This document shows positions 32,490-39,634 of a DNA stretch of 46,214 bases, piece after piece. The position numbers and the translations under genes are program-made. The stretch comes from a virus, in the IMG/VR virus record IMGVR_UViG_3300046001_006201, positions 1 to 46,214 of that record; one strand, written 5' to 3'. The notes below the pieces were generated by a model, which had not been told where the DNA came from, ran no database searches, and worked only from the letters and a program-made list of their open reading frames with translations. The stretch's first letter is position 1, and each line of letters opens with the position of its first letter.

Positions 32490-32657
32490 ATGACTTTTTT
32501 TGAATGGGGAAAGAAACATGCTGAAAATCTAGGAAAGAATTTTAATGAACTTAATTTCAAATCACCATATGATTTAAATACAGAAATACAATATCCACCG
32601 AGTAAAGACCAAGTGCATTTTGCTATGCTTTTGAATAAGCATATTCAAAACAATTAA
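32490..32657 (+). CDS. Small protein, 55 aa
   Basis: ATG at 32490 follows AAAGGAGACAGCA, a strong ribosome-binding site. The 55-residue protein starts MTFFEWGKKHAENLGKNF and ends HFAMLLNKHIQNN, mostly helical. It is 23 bases downstream of the previous small gene and probably co-transcribed. The function is unknown. Confidence 0.6.
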   Translation: MTFFEWGKKHAENLGKNFNELNFKSPYDLNTEIQYPPSKDQVHFAMLLNKHIQNN

Positions 32658-32695
32658 ATAATCAACCTGTAGATCAACGCGGTAAAGGAAGAAAA

Positions 32696-32932
32696 ATGCA
32701 TAATCAGTCTGATGTTTCGTTTCAAGCAACCATTAATATTGAAGTAAATAAGATTATTAATGAAAGTGATGCACCAGCTAGAAAGAAATATACACAGACC
32801 AGTAAATCCACATCTCTTGCTGCTGCGGGTGAAACACCTCTAGTTAGAAACTCGCGGGAACAAGCTCTTACTGGTGGTAGTCGTCCTAGTTCCCACTATT
32901 TTCCATCTGCTACTATATCAACAAAGGATTGA
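32696..32932 (+). CDS. Small Ser/Thr-rich protein, 78 aa
   Basis: The 78-residue protein starts MHNQSDVSFQATINIEVNK and has a Ser/Thr/Ala-rich, probably flexible second half (TSKSTSLAAAGETPL, GGSRPSSHYF). AAAGGAAG precedes the ATG. No domain is recognised. It is third in the small-gene operon and ends 5 bases before the next start. Confidence 0.5.
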   Translation: MHNQSDVSFQATINIEVNKIINESDAPARKKYTQTSKSTSLAAAGETPLVRNSREQALTGGSRPSSHYFPSATISTKD

Positions 32933-32937
32933 AATTA

Positions 32938-33378
32938 ATGTTTGTAGAAACGAAGTGTGTAAAATGTGGTTCTGTCATCAATCTTGATGTTGGTGAAATG
33001 ACCAAAGAAGAAGCCATGGTCATGGTTAAGAAATTGGATAAGCAGCCACGCGAATGTCCGGGGTATCATACTGAACTAAGTGGGTGGAATTATTATTGGA
33101 ATTTGGAACAAGCCATTAATGATGCATATGATAATAATAATTTTAAAGAAATAATCATTCAATCCGATTTTGATTTTGTTAAGGAATTACTTACCAAAGG
33201 ATGTGAAGTTATTGACGGTGGACAAAACAAAGTCCCCGAATTAAATCTGAAAAGCATTCATGATCATAAAGATTTGATACACCTTGGATTTGGTGATTTT
33301 AAAGATAATGATAATATTTTTCTTAGAAAAGATTCTCCAATCGGAACTAGATACTATTTGAAATCTTCAAACACATAA
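32938..33378 (+). CDS. Zinc-ribbon-like small protein
   Basis: The 146-residue protein opens with FVETKCVKCGSVINL (C7-x2-C10) and has C40 in RECPGYHTE, which may complete a zinc site with a nearby His. Two helical/beta segments follow (FKEIIIQSDFDFVKELL). The ATG at 32938 after AAAGGATTGAAATTA is preferred over a TTG upstream. It is the last gene of the operon, followed by a terminator. The function is unknown. Confidence 0.6.
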   Translation: MFVETKCVKCGSVINLDVGEMTKEEAMVMVKKLDKQPRECPGYHTELSGWNYYWNLEQAINDAYDNNNFKEIIIQSDFDFVKELLTKGCEVIDGGQNKVPELNLKSIHDHKDLIHLGFGDFKDNDNIFLRKDSPIGTRYYLKSSNT

Positions 33379-33386
33379 CAAATAAA

Positions 33387-33427
33387 AATAAACGGTATAT
33401 CACATTGGTATACCGTTTATTTTTTTG
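33387..33427 (+). terminator. Rho-independent terminator
   Basis: AATAAACGGTATA pairs with TATACCGTTTATT around nine bases and is followed by TTTTTT, just after the zinc-ribbon-like gene. Confidence 0.85.
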
Positions 33428-33447
33428 TTTATTTTTCTCTTATAAAT

Positions 33448-33606
33448 TTATATATCTAGTTCTTCAAAGTAATGATTCATACCACTAATTTCTTCTTCTA
33501 GTTCTTCAATATATTTTAACAAACTAGGTATATGACGTAATAATGAAGTGTCATCCGAATTTTTTTTATACTTAAAATTAATTGCTTGTAATTCTTCACG
33601 TGTCAT
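33448..33606 (-). CDS. Small acidic helical protein, 52 aa
   Basis: The frame runs from ATG 33606 to TAA 33448 and reads MTREELQAINFKYKK, ending in an acidic coiled-coil stretch (YIEELEEEISGM). The ribosome-binding site is weak (CGGAT). It lies between two better supported units with nothing else in the 280-base space, so I accept it with moderate confidence. Confidence 0.5.
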   Translation of the reverse strand: MTREELQAINFKYKKNSDDTSLLRHIPSLLKYIEELEEEISGMNHYFEELDI

Positions 33607-33655
33607 AAAAATCCGTTCTATATGGTTTGTTAAAAATAGTTTAATATATAGTTAT

Positions 33656-33901
33656 TTACCAAAATCCTTTTGGGCATTTTTCTTTATTTAATTTTGTTTT
33701 AGCTCTTAAAAAACATCCACATATACCACACTTAAAATTTGGTTTTTGAGTAATTTTGTTTTTACTATCGTTCAAATGAGGACATGTTCTACAAATATTT
33801 AATCTATCATATATAACTTCTTTTGGTGCTTGTAGAGATGATATATTGCTAGAAATGATACCAACAGTTCCATCTATAATTTGTTTTAATGTATATGCCA
33901 T
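33656..33901 (-). CDS. Cys-rich zinc-binding protein of a common phage type
   Basis: The 81-residue protein has CRTCPHL (C37, C40) and KCGICGCFLRAKT...KCPKGFW (C58, C61, C63, C76). The pattern C-x2-C, C-x2-CGC, K(T), CP...W recurs in small T4-like phage proteins and probably folds around zinc. It is downstream of the Ig-repeat virion protein gene, 29 bases away. Its role is not known to me. Confidence 0.6.
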   Translation of the reverse strand: MAYTLKQIIDGTVGIISSNISSLQAPKEVIYDRLNICRTCPHLNDSKNKITQKPNFKCGICGCFLRAKTKLNKEKCPKGFW

Positions 33902-33930
33902 ATTATTATTCTCTTATAAAGTTATATTAA

Positions 33931-35418
33931 TTATATCATAAAATTACTATATGTGCCAGTATTTCTTCGTCTCACTATTGATGGTGCAGGTTCCTCTATT
34001 ACAGTAATATTAAAATATAATGAATCTGCTATAGCTAAGATTGGTTCTTGTGGACTATCAAAGTAATCATTATAATTTACATAATAATTAACACCAATCT
34101 GAAGTCTAAATCTATATTCTCCGGGGGATTTTCCTGTAGTATTATATGTAAAACTATAATCTGATGTAGTATCACTACCATATAAAATATTTGGTGTTGT
34201 ATAAACATCTGAATAAAAACTAACTGTAGAAAATGAACCTATTGTTCCAACAGATGTTGTATCATTAATTATATCTATTAGTAATCCTTCCTTGAATATA
34301 GAATAAAAGTCTACAAATGGATAATCGCTATCAGGAACTTCATGTACAACTTTAAAATTTGTAACTGAACTAGTATCATTTTGATATAACGTTATATTTA
34401 TTTCTGATGTTGTATCACCGTTATATAAAAAATATGGATTTGTATCTAGTATTGGAGTTGTATCTATTACTTCAATATTAAAATATAAAATATCAAATAT
34501 TTCAGCATCAATAATTTCATCACCATCTTTATCAATAATATCTAGTAAAATTAAACCTCTTCGGTATGTATTACCTACAACTAAATTAGTTGTATTATAA
34601 GACATTACATGATCAGATAATATATATGATCCTGAAGTTCCTGCGTGATTATAAACAGGAGTTGATAAATAATTTGATACATAAGTTCCAGCATCGATAT
34701 TGGAAAATGTATCACTAAATCCAGCACCTGATGGATCTGGTGCCACGGGTCCAGTATAATATGCACCACATGTGTAACCATATGTTTCGAGATCATATCC
34801 ATCTAAAATTTGAAATGTTGTAGTAGGATTGGTTACTTCAGGATTTAAATCTAATGTCACAAAAACTTCGGATGTATTATCTCCATTATAATACAGTCTA
34901 GGATTAACTATATTATAATGAATTCTTAATTTAATAGAATCAATATATGATGTATAGCAATCTGCACTAAAGTCATTCATAGCATCGAGTTTTATACCAA
35001 ATGTTGATGACTCAGCTATTGCTTGTGTTATATCAGTCGTTGATGCTGCATAGTAGCGAAGATTTGTATTTTCATAACCCCAATCTGTTATAGGATTATT
35101 AGTTTCAAAATCGCTACCATTATATCGAGCAATAGTTATATTAGATTTAACATTATTAGTATCTGAAACACTATGAAGACTTACCTGTATTTCAAATTCA
35201 GCACCAACAAACTCAGTACCCAACGGAGTTTCAGCATTAAAACCAGTAGCAATTATATAATTTGTATTTGCGTTATAACACAACATACTTGCTGACTGAG
35301 TTTTAGTACCCGTTAAGGTTGTGAGATAGTTTATATTAGACCAAGTTGTATCGGGTGCATTTATAAGATTATTTTCAACCGTTATACTAGTTGGTAAAAA
35401 CCAGCTTGTTGTTGCCAT
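33931..35418 (-). CDS. Virion structural protein with Ig-like repeats
   Basis: The 495-residue protein has an N-terminal beta domain of about 170 residues (ATTSWFLPTSITVENNL, ending DSIKLRIHYNI) and then two or three Ig-like repeats marked by YYNGDNTSEVFVTL, FLYNGDTTSEINITLYQ and LYGSDTTSDYSFTYN, each ending in a (L)YFNI.VI strand. Such repeats decorate capsids, tails and fibres and bind surface glycans weakly. The composition (Thr, Tyr, Asn, Asp; almost no Lys) is typical of exposed phage proteins. It sits away from the other virion genes, among small early-type genes. Confidence 0.6.
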   Translation of the reverse strand: MATTSWFLPTSITVENNLINAPDTTWSNINYLTTLTGTKTQSASMLCYNANTNYIIATGFNAETPLGTEFVGAEFEIQVSLHSVSDTNNVKSNITIARYNGSDFETNNPITDWGYENTNLRYYAASTTDITQAIAESSTFGIKLDAMNDFSADCYTSYIDSIKLRIHYNIVNPRLYYNGDNTSEVFVTLDLNPEVTNPTTTFQILDGYDLETYGYTCGAYYTGPVAPDPSGAGFSDTFSNIDAGTYVSNYLSTPVYNHAGTSGSYILSDHVMSYNTTNLVVGNTYRRGLILLDIIDKDGDEIIDAEIFDILYFNIEVIDTTPILDTNPYFLYNGDTTSEINITLYQNDTSSVTNFKVVHEVPDSDYPFVDFYSIFKEGLLIDIINDTTSVGTIGSFSTVSFYSDVYTTPNILYGSDTTSDYSFTYNTTGKSPGEYRFRLQIGVNYYVNYNDYFDSPQEPILAIADSLYFNITVIEEPAPSIVRRRNTGTYSNFMI

Positions 35419-35433
35419 ATTATATCCTTAATA

Positions 35434-35802
35434 TTATAAATTATTTAATGCTGAAAGTGTATTGAACATATCACCACTTTCAATTGTTTTTGACTTATCT
35501 TCTTTTGTACTTATAATAGACTCAGTTTTTTCAATAACTGGAATAAACACTTCATCTTTTTTAATACGTCTCTTACGAGTTTTTGATGTATCTTCTGATT
35601 CAGTATTAATATTTGAAATATTACCTGAAGAAATTGCATTTAAAATTAAATTCAACTTTTCTTCTATGGTATTTATTTTATTCAATACTTCTGTGTCTTG
35701 TTTATCTTCTACAGCTTCGAATTGAGTTGAATAATTTTTAAATAGATCTGCAATTTTTCTATCTACAATTCTATTTATATCTGAGTTAAAATCTGCATTC
35801 AT
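35434..35802 (-). CDS. Small helical protein, unknown
   Basis: The 122-residue product starts MNADFNSDINRIVDRKIAD at an ATG preceded by AAAGGAAAATAAA; an upstream in-frame start overlapping the previous gene is less likely. It has a coiled-coil N-terminal half and a basic patch TRKRRIKKDE. It lies 15 bases before the Ig-repeat protein and may be its partner or assembly helper (inference). Confidence 0.5.
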   Translation of the reverse strand: MNADFNSDINRIVDRKIADLFKNYSTQFEAVEDKQDTEVLNKINTIEEKLNLILNAISSGNISNINTESEDTSKTRKRRIKKDEVFIPVIEKTESIISTKEDKSKTIESGDMFNTLSALNNL

Positions 35803-35821
35803 TTTATTTTCCTTTAGTATT

Positions 35822-36121
35822 TTAGTGCATGTCACTACCGTCTTTTAATTCATATAATTTATATCGTGTATGTCCATATGTCACTCGATTTTTTTCTTCA
35901 TCTATATATGATATATATCCATCACCAACGATTGGTTTCTCTCTTGTTTCCGCACTATCTATAATAGCACTGTCATAGAATATTGTAACATAATATGTAG
36001 TATTCAAGACTTTCATTCTGTTCATAATAATATCTTCAAACATATTATATGATACACCACATACAAAATAAATAAGTAATCCTATAAACGCTTTATATAA
36101 ATATTTTAAAAACTTTTTCAT
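35822..36121 (-). CDS. Small membrane-anchored protein
   Basis: The 99-residue protein starts at ATG 36121 (AGGAAGG upstream) and has a hydrophobic N-terminal anchor (residues 11-25, AFIGLLIYFVCGVSY) after a Lys-rich start, then a soluble beta-like part (YYVTIFYDSAIIDS, GHTRYKLYEL). Orientation would place the soluble part outside the inner membrane. The leader carries GGACAAAT at 36151-36144 directly after a terminator. The function is unknown. Confidence 0.55.
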   Translation of the reverse strand: MKKFLKYLYKAFIGLLIYFVCGVSYNMFEDIIMNRMKVLNTTYYVTIFYDSAIIDSAETREKPIVGDGYISYIDEEKNRVTYGHTRYKLYELKDGSDMH

Positions 36122-36143
36122 TTTGATATATACCTTCCTATTA

Positions 36144-36151
36144 ATTTGTCC
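36144..36151 (-). promoter_or_regulatory. GGACAAAT leader element
   Basis: TGGACAAATTAATAGG (minus strand) stands 23 bases before the ATG of the membrane-anchored protein and shortly after the terminator of the gene upstream, the same order as at the GH9 genes. Confidence 0.45.
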
Positions 36152-36167
36152 ACAATATAATTTTAAC

Positions 36168-36207
36168 AAAAAAATAAGGGAGTGTATGTATTATACACCC
36201 CTTATTT
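36168..36207 (-). terminator. Rho-independent terminator
   Basis: AAATAAGGG(A)GTGTAT pairs with ATACAC(C)CCTTATTT and is followed by seven T residues on the minus strand, 10 bases after the 272-residue gene. Confidence 0.85.
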
Positions 36208-36216
36208 GTACTAAGT

Positions 36217-37035
36217 CTACTTTCCATTATCCAGAATTGCTTGAACAATGTTTGTATCGATGATTTGCTCTTTGATTTTCTCATTGAGCGACTGAATAAG
36301 GTCATTTGTCAACAAATTCATAGCATTGAGTGTATGAATTGCTGTGTAAATATCCTTATGAACAATATGCTCGAAATTGATATTCAACCCATCATCAAGC
36401 GGTTTAACTTGAAGTTCTTTGATTACTGGTTGAGCTACATGTTCCAATTGAACTTCATGTTCAGTTACAATAGGTTCCGATGGTACTTCAGTTTCTTCAT
36501 AATCCGATTGAATATCACATGTACTTGTATATTCATTGACTAAAGTGATATTTTTCTGAAGTTGCAAAAGTTCATCCGGAAGTTTGGCTCTGAACTTGTA
36601 TGAAATCTTACTCGCATATATATCAGACTTTTCGAGATCCAGAACATCCCTCATTAATGTGGTCCTGTACGCTTTAATGAGTTCGTAATCATTCAATTTA
36701 TATGTAGAACGAATACACAATGTAATTGCACCCCATTCACAATTTTTCCTATTTGTTGACCACACTTTTCTAATACCATGTCGAAATAGCCAACTATTAG
36801 CTGCTACATAATCATTCGATCTTACACATTTACTATCAAATTTACATACAGAACCCACCTCATGTTTCATGAGTTCTTTAATAAGATGCTTCACTCGAAA
36901 TGGTAGCGTTCCCAATTCTTTAGCGGCTGGTGTACGTCCGCTGTTAACCCGTTTCAGTTTTTCTTCCATTGAAGATGTATAACTATGGATTGGGTTTGTT
37001 GTTTCTTCTACTTGCACCAAATTATTTTCAGTCAT
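36217..37035 (-). CDS. Orphan protein with early-type promoter, distant relative of the 43.2 kb gene
   Basis: The 272-residue protein has a central basic region (SNDYVAANSWLFRHGIRKVW, then CEWGAITLCIRS, KLNDYELIKAYR) and an acidic linker followed by a helical C-terminus. The central part aligns loosely with RINRIAFYCGLRTV, NWVCIPI and NEYEIHF in the 236-residue protein at 43171, suggesting a shared small nucleic-acid-binding-like domain. It is driven by an early-type element at 37121-37102 on this strand. The function is unknown. Confidence 0.5.
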   Translation of the reverse strand: MTENNLVQVEETTNPIHSYTSSMEEKLKRVNSGRTPAAKELGTLPFRVKHLIKELMKHEVGSVCKFDSKCVRSNDYVAANSWLFRHGIRKVWSTNRKNCEWGAITLCIRSTYKLNDYELIKAYRTTLMRDVLDLEKSDIYASKISYKFRAKLPDELLQLQKNITLVNEYTSTCDIQSDYEETEVPSEPIVTEHEVQLEHVAQPVIKELQVKPLDDGLNINFEHIVHKDIYTAIHTLNAMNLLTNDLIQSLNEKIKEQIIDTNIVQAILDNGK

Positions 37036-37101
37036 ACTCTCATTCTCCTGTTTTTGGTTGAATTATTTTCCGTAATAAAAAATTTAAACTAGTTACTCAT
37101 T

Positions 37102-37200
37102 CAATATTAAATATATATAGTAAATTTTCATTATATATATTAATTAATGTCTAAGTTATATTAGTTGGGTTTGTGTGGAATCTGACTATATATACTTTAA
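37102..37200. promoter_or_regulatory. Divergent early-type elements and conserved leader
   Basis: The minus-strand copy ACTATATATATTTAATATTG (37121-37102) faces the 272-residue gene. The plus-strand copy ATTATATATATTAATTAATG (37130-37149) is followed by TCTAAG, TTAGTTGG, TTGTGTGGA and GACTATATATA toward the hydrophobic gene. The plus leader matches that of the 22216 gene over about 85 bases. Confidence 0.6.
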
Positions 37201-37220
37201 AAGAGTGAAGGATTAAACCC

Positions 37221-37406
37221 ATGGCACTATTGGGATTAATTATTATGCTTGTCATCGCCATTGCTGCGGTGGCGGCGCTTGTCGCGGCAATGGCAACCCT
37301 AATCCGTATGGCGGCTTTGGGGGTTGTTGCGGCGGCGGGATTGGCGATTGTGGCGGCGGGGGTGCTGGTGGTGGCGATGGCGGTGCTGGTTGTTCTAGGC
37401 TGCTGA
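37221..37406 (+). CDS. Very hydrophobic Ala/Val-rich small membrane protein
   Basis: The 61-residue frame from ATG 37221 (GAAGGA nine bases upstream) is almost entirely Ala, Val, Leu, Gly and Ile, enough for two membrane helices, with one Arg in the middle (TLIRMAALG). It is strikingly GC-rich against the phage background. The same DNA in another frame reads a Gly/Cys-rich sequence without a normal start, so frame choice rests on start and ribosome-binding site. It shares its leader with another small membrane-protein gene. A holin-like or envelope-targeting role is possible but unproven. Confidence 0.55.
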   Translation: MALLGLIIMLVIAIAAVAALVAAMATLIRMAALGVVAAAGLAIVAAGVLVVAMAVLVVLGC

Positions 37407-37434
37407 TTGTAATCTAACAATAAAGGATGATACA

Positions 37435-37605
37435 ATGGATCCGTTTATAGTGTTTATTGGATTTTGCATTATTTGTGCCACCGTGGTGTTGTCTGTGACT
37501 GAACCCATCCTATACTGGATGGATGGGTTCAAGTTGAAGAAGGAGCGGATGAGGATGGCGCGGGTTCGGAGGCGTGAGAACATCAGATACAGGAACTGGT
37601 ATTAA
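37435..37605 (+). CDS. Small membrane protein with basic tail
   Basis: ATG 37435 follows AAAGGATGATACA. The 56-residue product has one transmembrane helix (residues 3-20, PFIVFIGFCIICATVVLS), a short loop and a strongly basic tail (KLKKERMRMARVRRRENIR). The orientation is probably N-out, C-in. It follows the hydrophobic gene by 28 bases and ends at a terminator, so the two may work together. No homologue is recognised. Confidence 0.65.
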   Translation: MDPFIVFIGFCIICATVVLSVTEPILYWMDGFKLKKERMRMARVRRRENIRYRNWY

Positions 37606-37616
37606 TAGTTCCAACA

Positions 37617-37646
37617 AAATGGTGTCCACGTAGGATACCATTTTTA
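37617..37646 (+). terminator. Rho-independent terminator
   Basis: AAATGGTGTCC pairs with GGATACCATTT (one mismatch) around ACGTA and is followed by TTTTATTT. Confidence 0.7.
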
Positions 37647-37687
37647 TTTCACAACAATTGTAAATAATTTAAACAAAGGAAATAAAA

Positions 37688-38014
37688 ATGAACTTCAATA
37701 AAAAAAATGCAGCGTTTGCGGTGTTTACCGTTATGGCTTTTCTCTGGAACAATCTTATTAAAATTGCTCCAACTCCAGATGAGGGTATTCCGGAGTTTGA
37801 AGAGTTTGAAAAACTTCTCGATGAAGAGGATGCTCGTAAGTATCAGCAGATTTATATGAATTGTATGGAATTCATTGATGCATACCATGATGATGGTGGG
37901 GGTGATGTTGAGCGTTGGTTTGATGGTATTAAGCGTTCGATCATGGGGGAAATTCGCTCTCCTAGAACTAGAGTATTCCTTCTGCGGATACTCAACGAGA
38001 GCTATGACGAGTAA
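37688..38014 (+). CDS. Small acidic protein with hydrophobic N-terminus
   Basis: The 108-residue protein has a moderately hydrophobic start (KKNAAFAVFTVMAFLWNNLI), perhaps a signal anchor. An acidic region follows (EFEEFEKLLDEEDARKY), then a helical C-terminus (RWFDGIKRSIMGEIRS). AAAGGAAATAAAA precedes the ATG and a strong terminator follows, so it is a self-contained unit. The function is unknown. Confidence 0.6.
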   Translation: MNFNKKNAAFAVFTVMAFLWNNLIKIAPTPDEGIPEFEEFEKLLDEEDARKYQQIYMNCMEFIDAYHDDGGGDVERWFDGIKRSIMGEIRSPRTRVFLLRILNESYDE

Positions 38015-38016
38015 AC

Positions 38017-38053
38017 AAAATTCCCCATCAGTAACATGGTGGGGAATTTTTTT
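38017..38053 (+). terminator. Rho-independent terminator
   Basis: AAAATTCCCCA pairs with TGGGGAATTTT and is followed by TTT, between convergent genes. Confidence 0.85.
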
Positions 38054-38060
38054 GTATAAA

Positions 38061-38717
38061 TTAATATGTTATAAATTCACAATTTTCGTATATATTTTTT
38101 AAATCATTTTCAGGTTTATTATAAAATTGTTTTGTATTTGATTGTTTTTTAAAGTGAGTCTCATATAAATAATCAATCACAAAAAATAAATAATAGTTAT
38201 TTGAATTTAATAGTTTATAACTTTTATCTATTGCTAACTTATTTAAAGCATTAAAACTGGAACTTCCGTAACATTCTGTGTTAATGTTTGTATAGTTAGA
38301 TTGGTATGTAATTGTTTTTGATTCTTCATATTCTATAAACGGATTATAAGGAATCATAATTACAGATGGTTTATAATGTAATGAGTCCCATAACCAAAAA
38401 TCATTTACACCAGTATTTAAAACCAATAAGTCAAAATTGTTTGGAATAATATTTTTTGTAAGTTGGGAATTAATGTTATCCCTCGAAATGTTTATATTAA
38501 GTATATCATTGTTTAATAAATAGTAATCTGTATTAGCAATCCATAGACCCTTCCATTTATTTTGTTTAAAGTATATGGTGTGGTCGTTTTTATTTTTTTG
38601 CTTATTAAATCCAATTTCAACATAAAACTTATTAGCAATACCAATAACATCAAATATAGATTTGATATGATTCGTATATAAATTTGTATATGAAATGGGA
38701 TTTTTATTTTTTGACAT
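38061..38717 (-). CDS. FkbM-like methyltransferase homologue, probably degenerate
   Basis: The 218-residue protein is a paralogue of the 231-residue gene at 40134. Both have N(K)(F/Y)YVE(I/F)GF, a (W)(K/N)GLW block, FDLLV(L/I), ND(F/L)W(L/I)W and a late YG.S.FNAL or YFGGSFDAL motif. In this copy the acidic residues expected at the SAM site are lost (LNTGVND instead of IDVDYND, and IANTD instead of MDVSP), so catalysis is doubtful. The sequence is very AT-rich and Asn/Tyr-rich, consistent with relaxed selection. It lies alone and convergent with a small acidic gene. Confidence 0.5.
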   Translation of the reverse strand: MSKNKNPISYTNLYTNHIKSIFDVIGIANKFYVEIGFNKQKNKNDHTIYFKQNKWKGLWIANTDYYLLNNDILNINISRDNINSQLTKNIIPNNFDLLVLNTGVNDFWLWDSLHYKPSVIMIPYNPFIEYEESKTITYQSNYTNINTECYGSSSFNALNKLAIDKSYKLLNSNNYYLFFVIDYLYETHFKKQSNTKQFYNKPENDLKNIYENCEFITY

Positions 38718-38772
38718 TATAAATTTCTCGCACTTTATTATAGTCAGTTTTTACTAAAAAATCAAATACAAT

Positions 38773-38792
38773 TCACTATATATATTTATTAC
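38773..38792 (+). promoter_or_regulatory. Early-type element before 27-residue gene
   Basis: TCACTATATATATTTATTACTG is followed by TATACC and AAAGGAGG; it matches the conserved early-type element and gives a leader of only about 25 bases. Confidence 0.55.
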
Positions 38793-38816
38793 TGTATACC
38801 ATAAAGGAGGCTGAAA

Positions 38817-38900
38817 ATGTCCATATTTCGAAAACTGATTGAGGTGATCAATGACCTGTTTCCAAAAAAAAGTGAAAAGGGTCACGATTTCTTCAAGTAG
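38817..38900 (+). CDS. 27-residue peptide gene with own promoter and terminator
   Basis: ATG 38817 follows a perfect AAAGGAGG and the frame ends at TAG 38900. The amphipathic product starts MSIFRKLIEVINDLFP and ends basic (KKSEKGHDFFK), like short membrane-binding helices. An early-type element lies 25 bases upstream and a GC-rich terminator begins 4 bases after the stop, so this is a complete transcription unit for a very small protein. The function is unknown. Confidence 0.65.
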   Translation: MSIFRKLIEVINDLFPKKSEKGHDFFK

Positions 38901-38903
38901 GCT

Positions 38904-38945
38904 AAAAGCGCGATGTCTGTGATAACATCGCGCTTTTTATTTTTG
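38904..38945 (+). terminator. Strong GC-rich terminator
   Basis: AAAAGCGCGATGT pairs perfectly with ACATCGCGCTTTT around CTGTGATA, then TATTTTT. Confidence 0.9.
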
Positions 38946-38978
38946 GGGTATAAATAATTCAACTTAAAGGAAACTATC

Positions 38979-39527
38979 ATGTATCATGCAGCAGATAAAG
39001 TAGAAATTAACGATGTGAAAGAAATTCGTGAAAAGAATTTGTTTTCAAATATGATGCGTATCATAAAGTTGAATGAAAATGAAATCACACATTTCAAACC
39101 CTATGATTCGGATTTGATTAATTTTGACATTCTAAACTATGATATTAATTGTGCTTTAATTTCGGAAAGATATAAATATGTAAATCTTCCGGATGCATAT
39201 GATATTTTTGAAGAACTATTTTCAAAAGTCACGAAGTTGATGGATGATGTTAAAGACCAATTACAGAATCTCACTCCGGAAATTGATGATAGTATTACTT
39301 GGTCTGCGGTTAATGATGAGGACTTTGACAGTATTTATTATAGTACTGTTATTGATGACCTGAAACTTGAATATACTCTTGGAGAGGTAGACTATTCGAT
39401 AACAATCAAAACAACATATCCAAATAAACCTTTAATTTTCATATTATGTAACCTTCCCGACGAACATGCAGCAAAGTCTATGTTGTTGTATGTTTACAAT
39501 AAAATAAAAGAATACGATATTAAATAA
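38979..39527 (+). CDS. Orphan protein, 182 aa
   Basis: The 182-residue acidic protein starts MYHAADKVEINDVKEIREK after AAAGGAAACTATC. Predicted structure is alternating helix and strand, with VDYSITIKTTYPNKPLIFIL near the C-terminus. No domain or membrane segment is recognised. It is followed 107 bases later by the CARF-like gene, with no terminator between them, so the two may share a transcript. Confidence 0.55.
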   Translation: MYHAADKVEINDVKEIREKNLFSNMMRIIKLNENEITHFKPYDSDLINFDILNYDINCALISERYKYVNLPDAYDIFEELFSKVTKLMDDVKDQLQNLTPEIDDSITWSAVNDEDFDSIYYSTVIDDLKLEYTLGEVDYSITIKTTYPNKPLIFILCNLPDEHAAKSMLLYVYNKIKEYDIK

Positions 39528-39593
39528 ACACACCAATATATACCAGTTGTTCGTTAGTTATATTTTATTTGTATACTCAAAGGAGATAACCCC

Positions 39594-39611
39594 ATGACCC
39601 TATATCCATAA
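39594..39611 (+). other. Mini-ORF (MTLYP) with strong ribosome-binding site
   Basis: AAAGGAGATAACCCC precedes ATG ACC CTA TAT CCA TAA. The five-codon frame ends 23 bases before the CARF-like start, which has its own GGAGG. It could be a leader peptide that tunes translation of the downstream gene, or a relic of a start. Confidence 0.4.
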
Positions 39612-39634
39612 ACTACTAACTGGAGGAATATCAC

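Noticed and set aside
37151-37583. Minus-strand frames opposite the GC-rich small membrane genes
   Set aside because: They cross terminators and the conserved leader, lack ribosome-binding sites and mirror the codon bias of the plus-strand genes.
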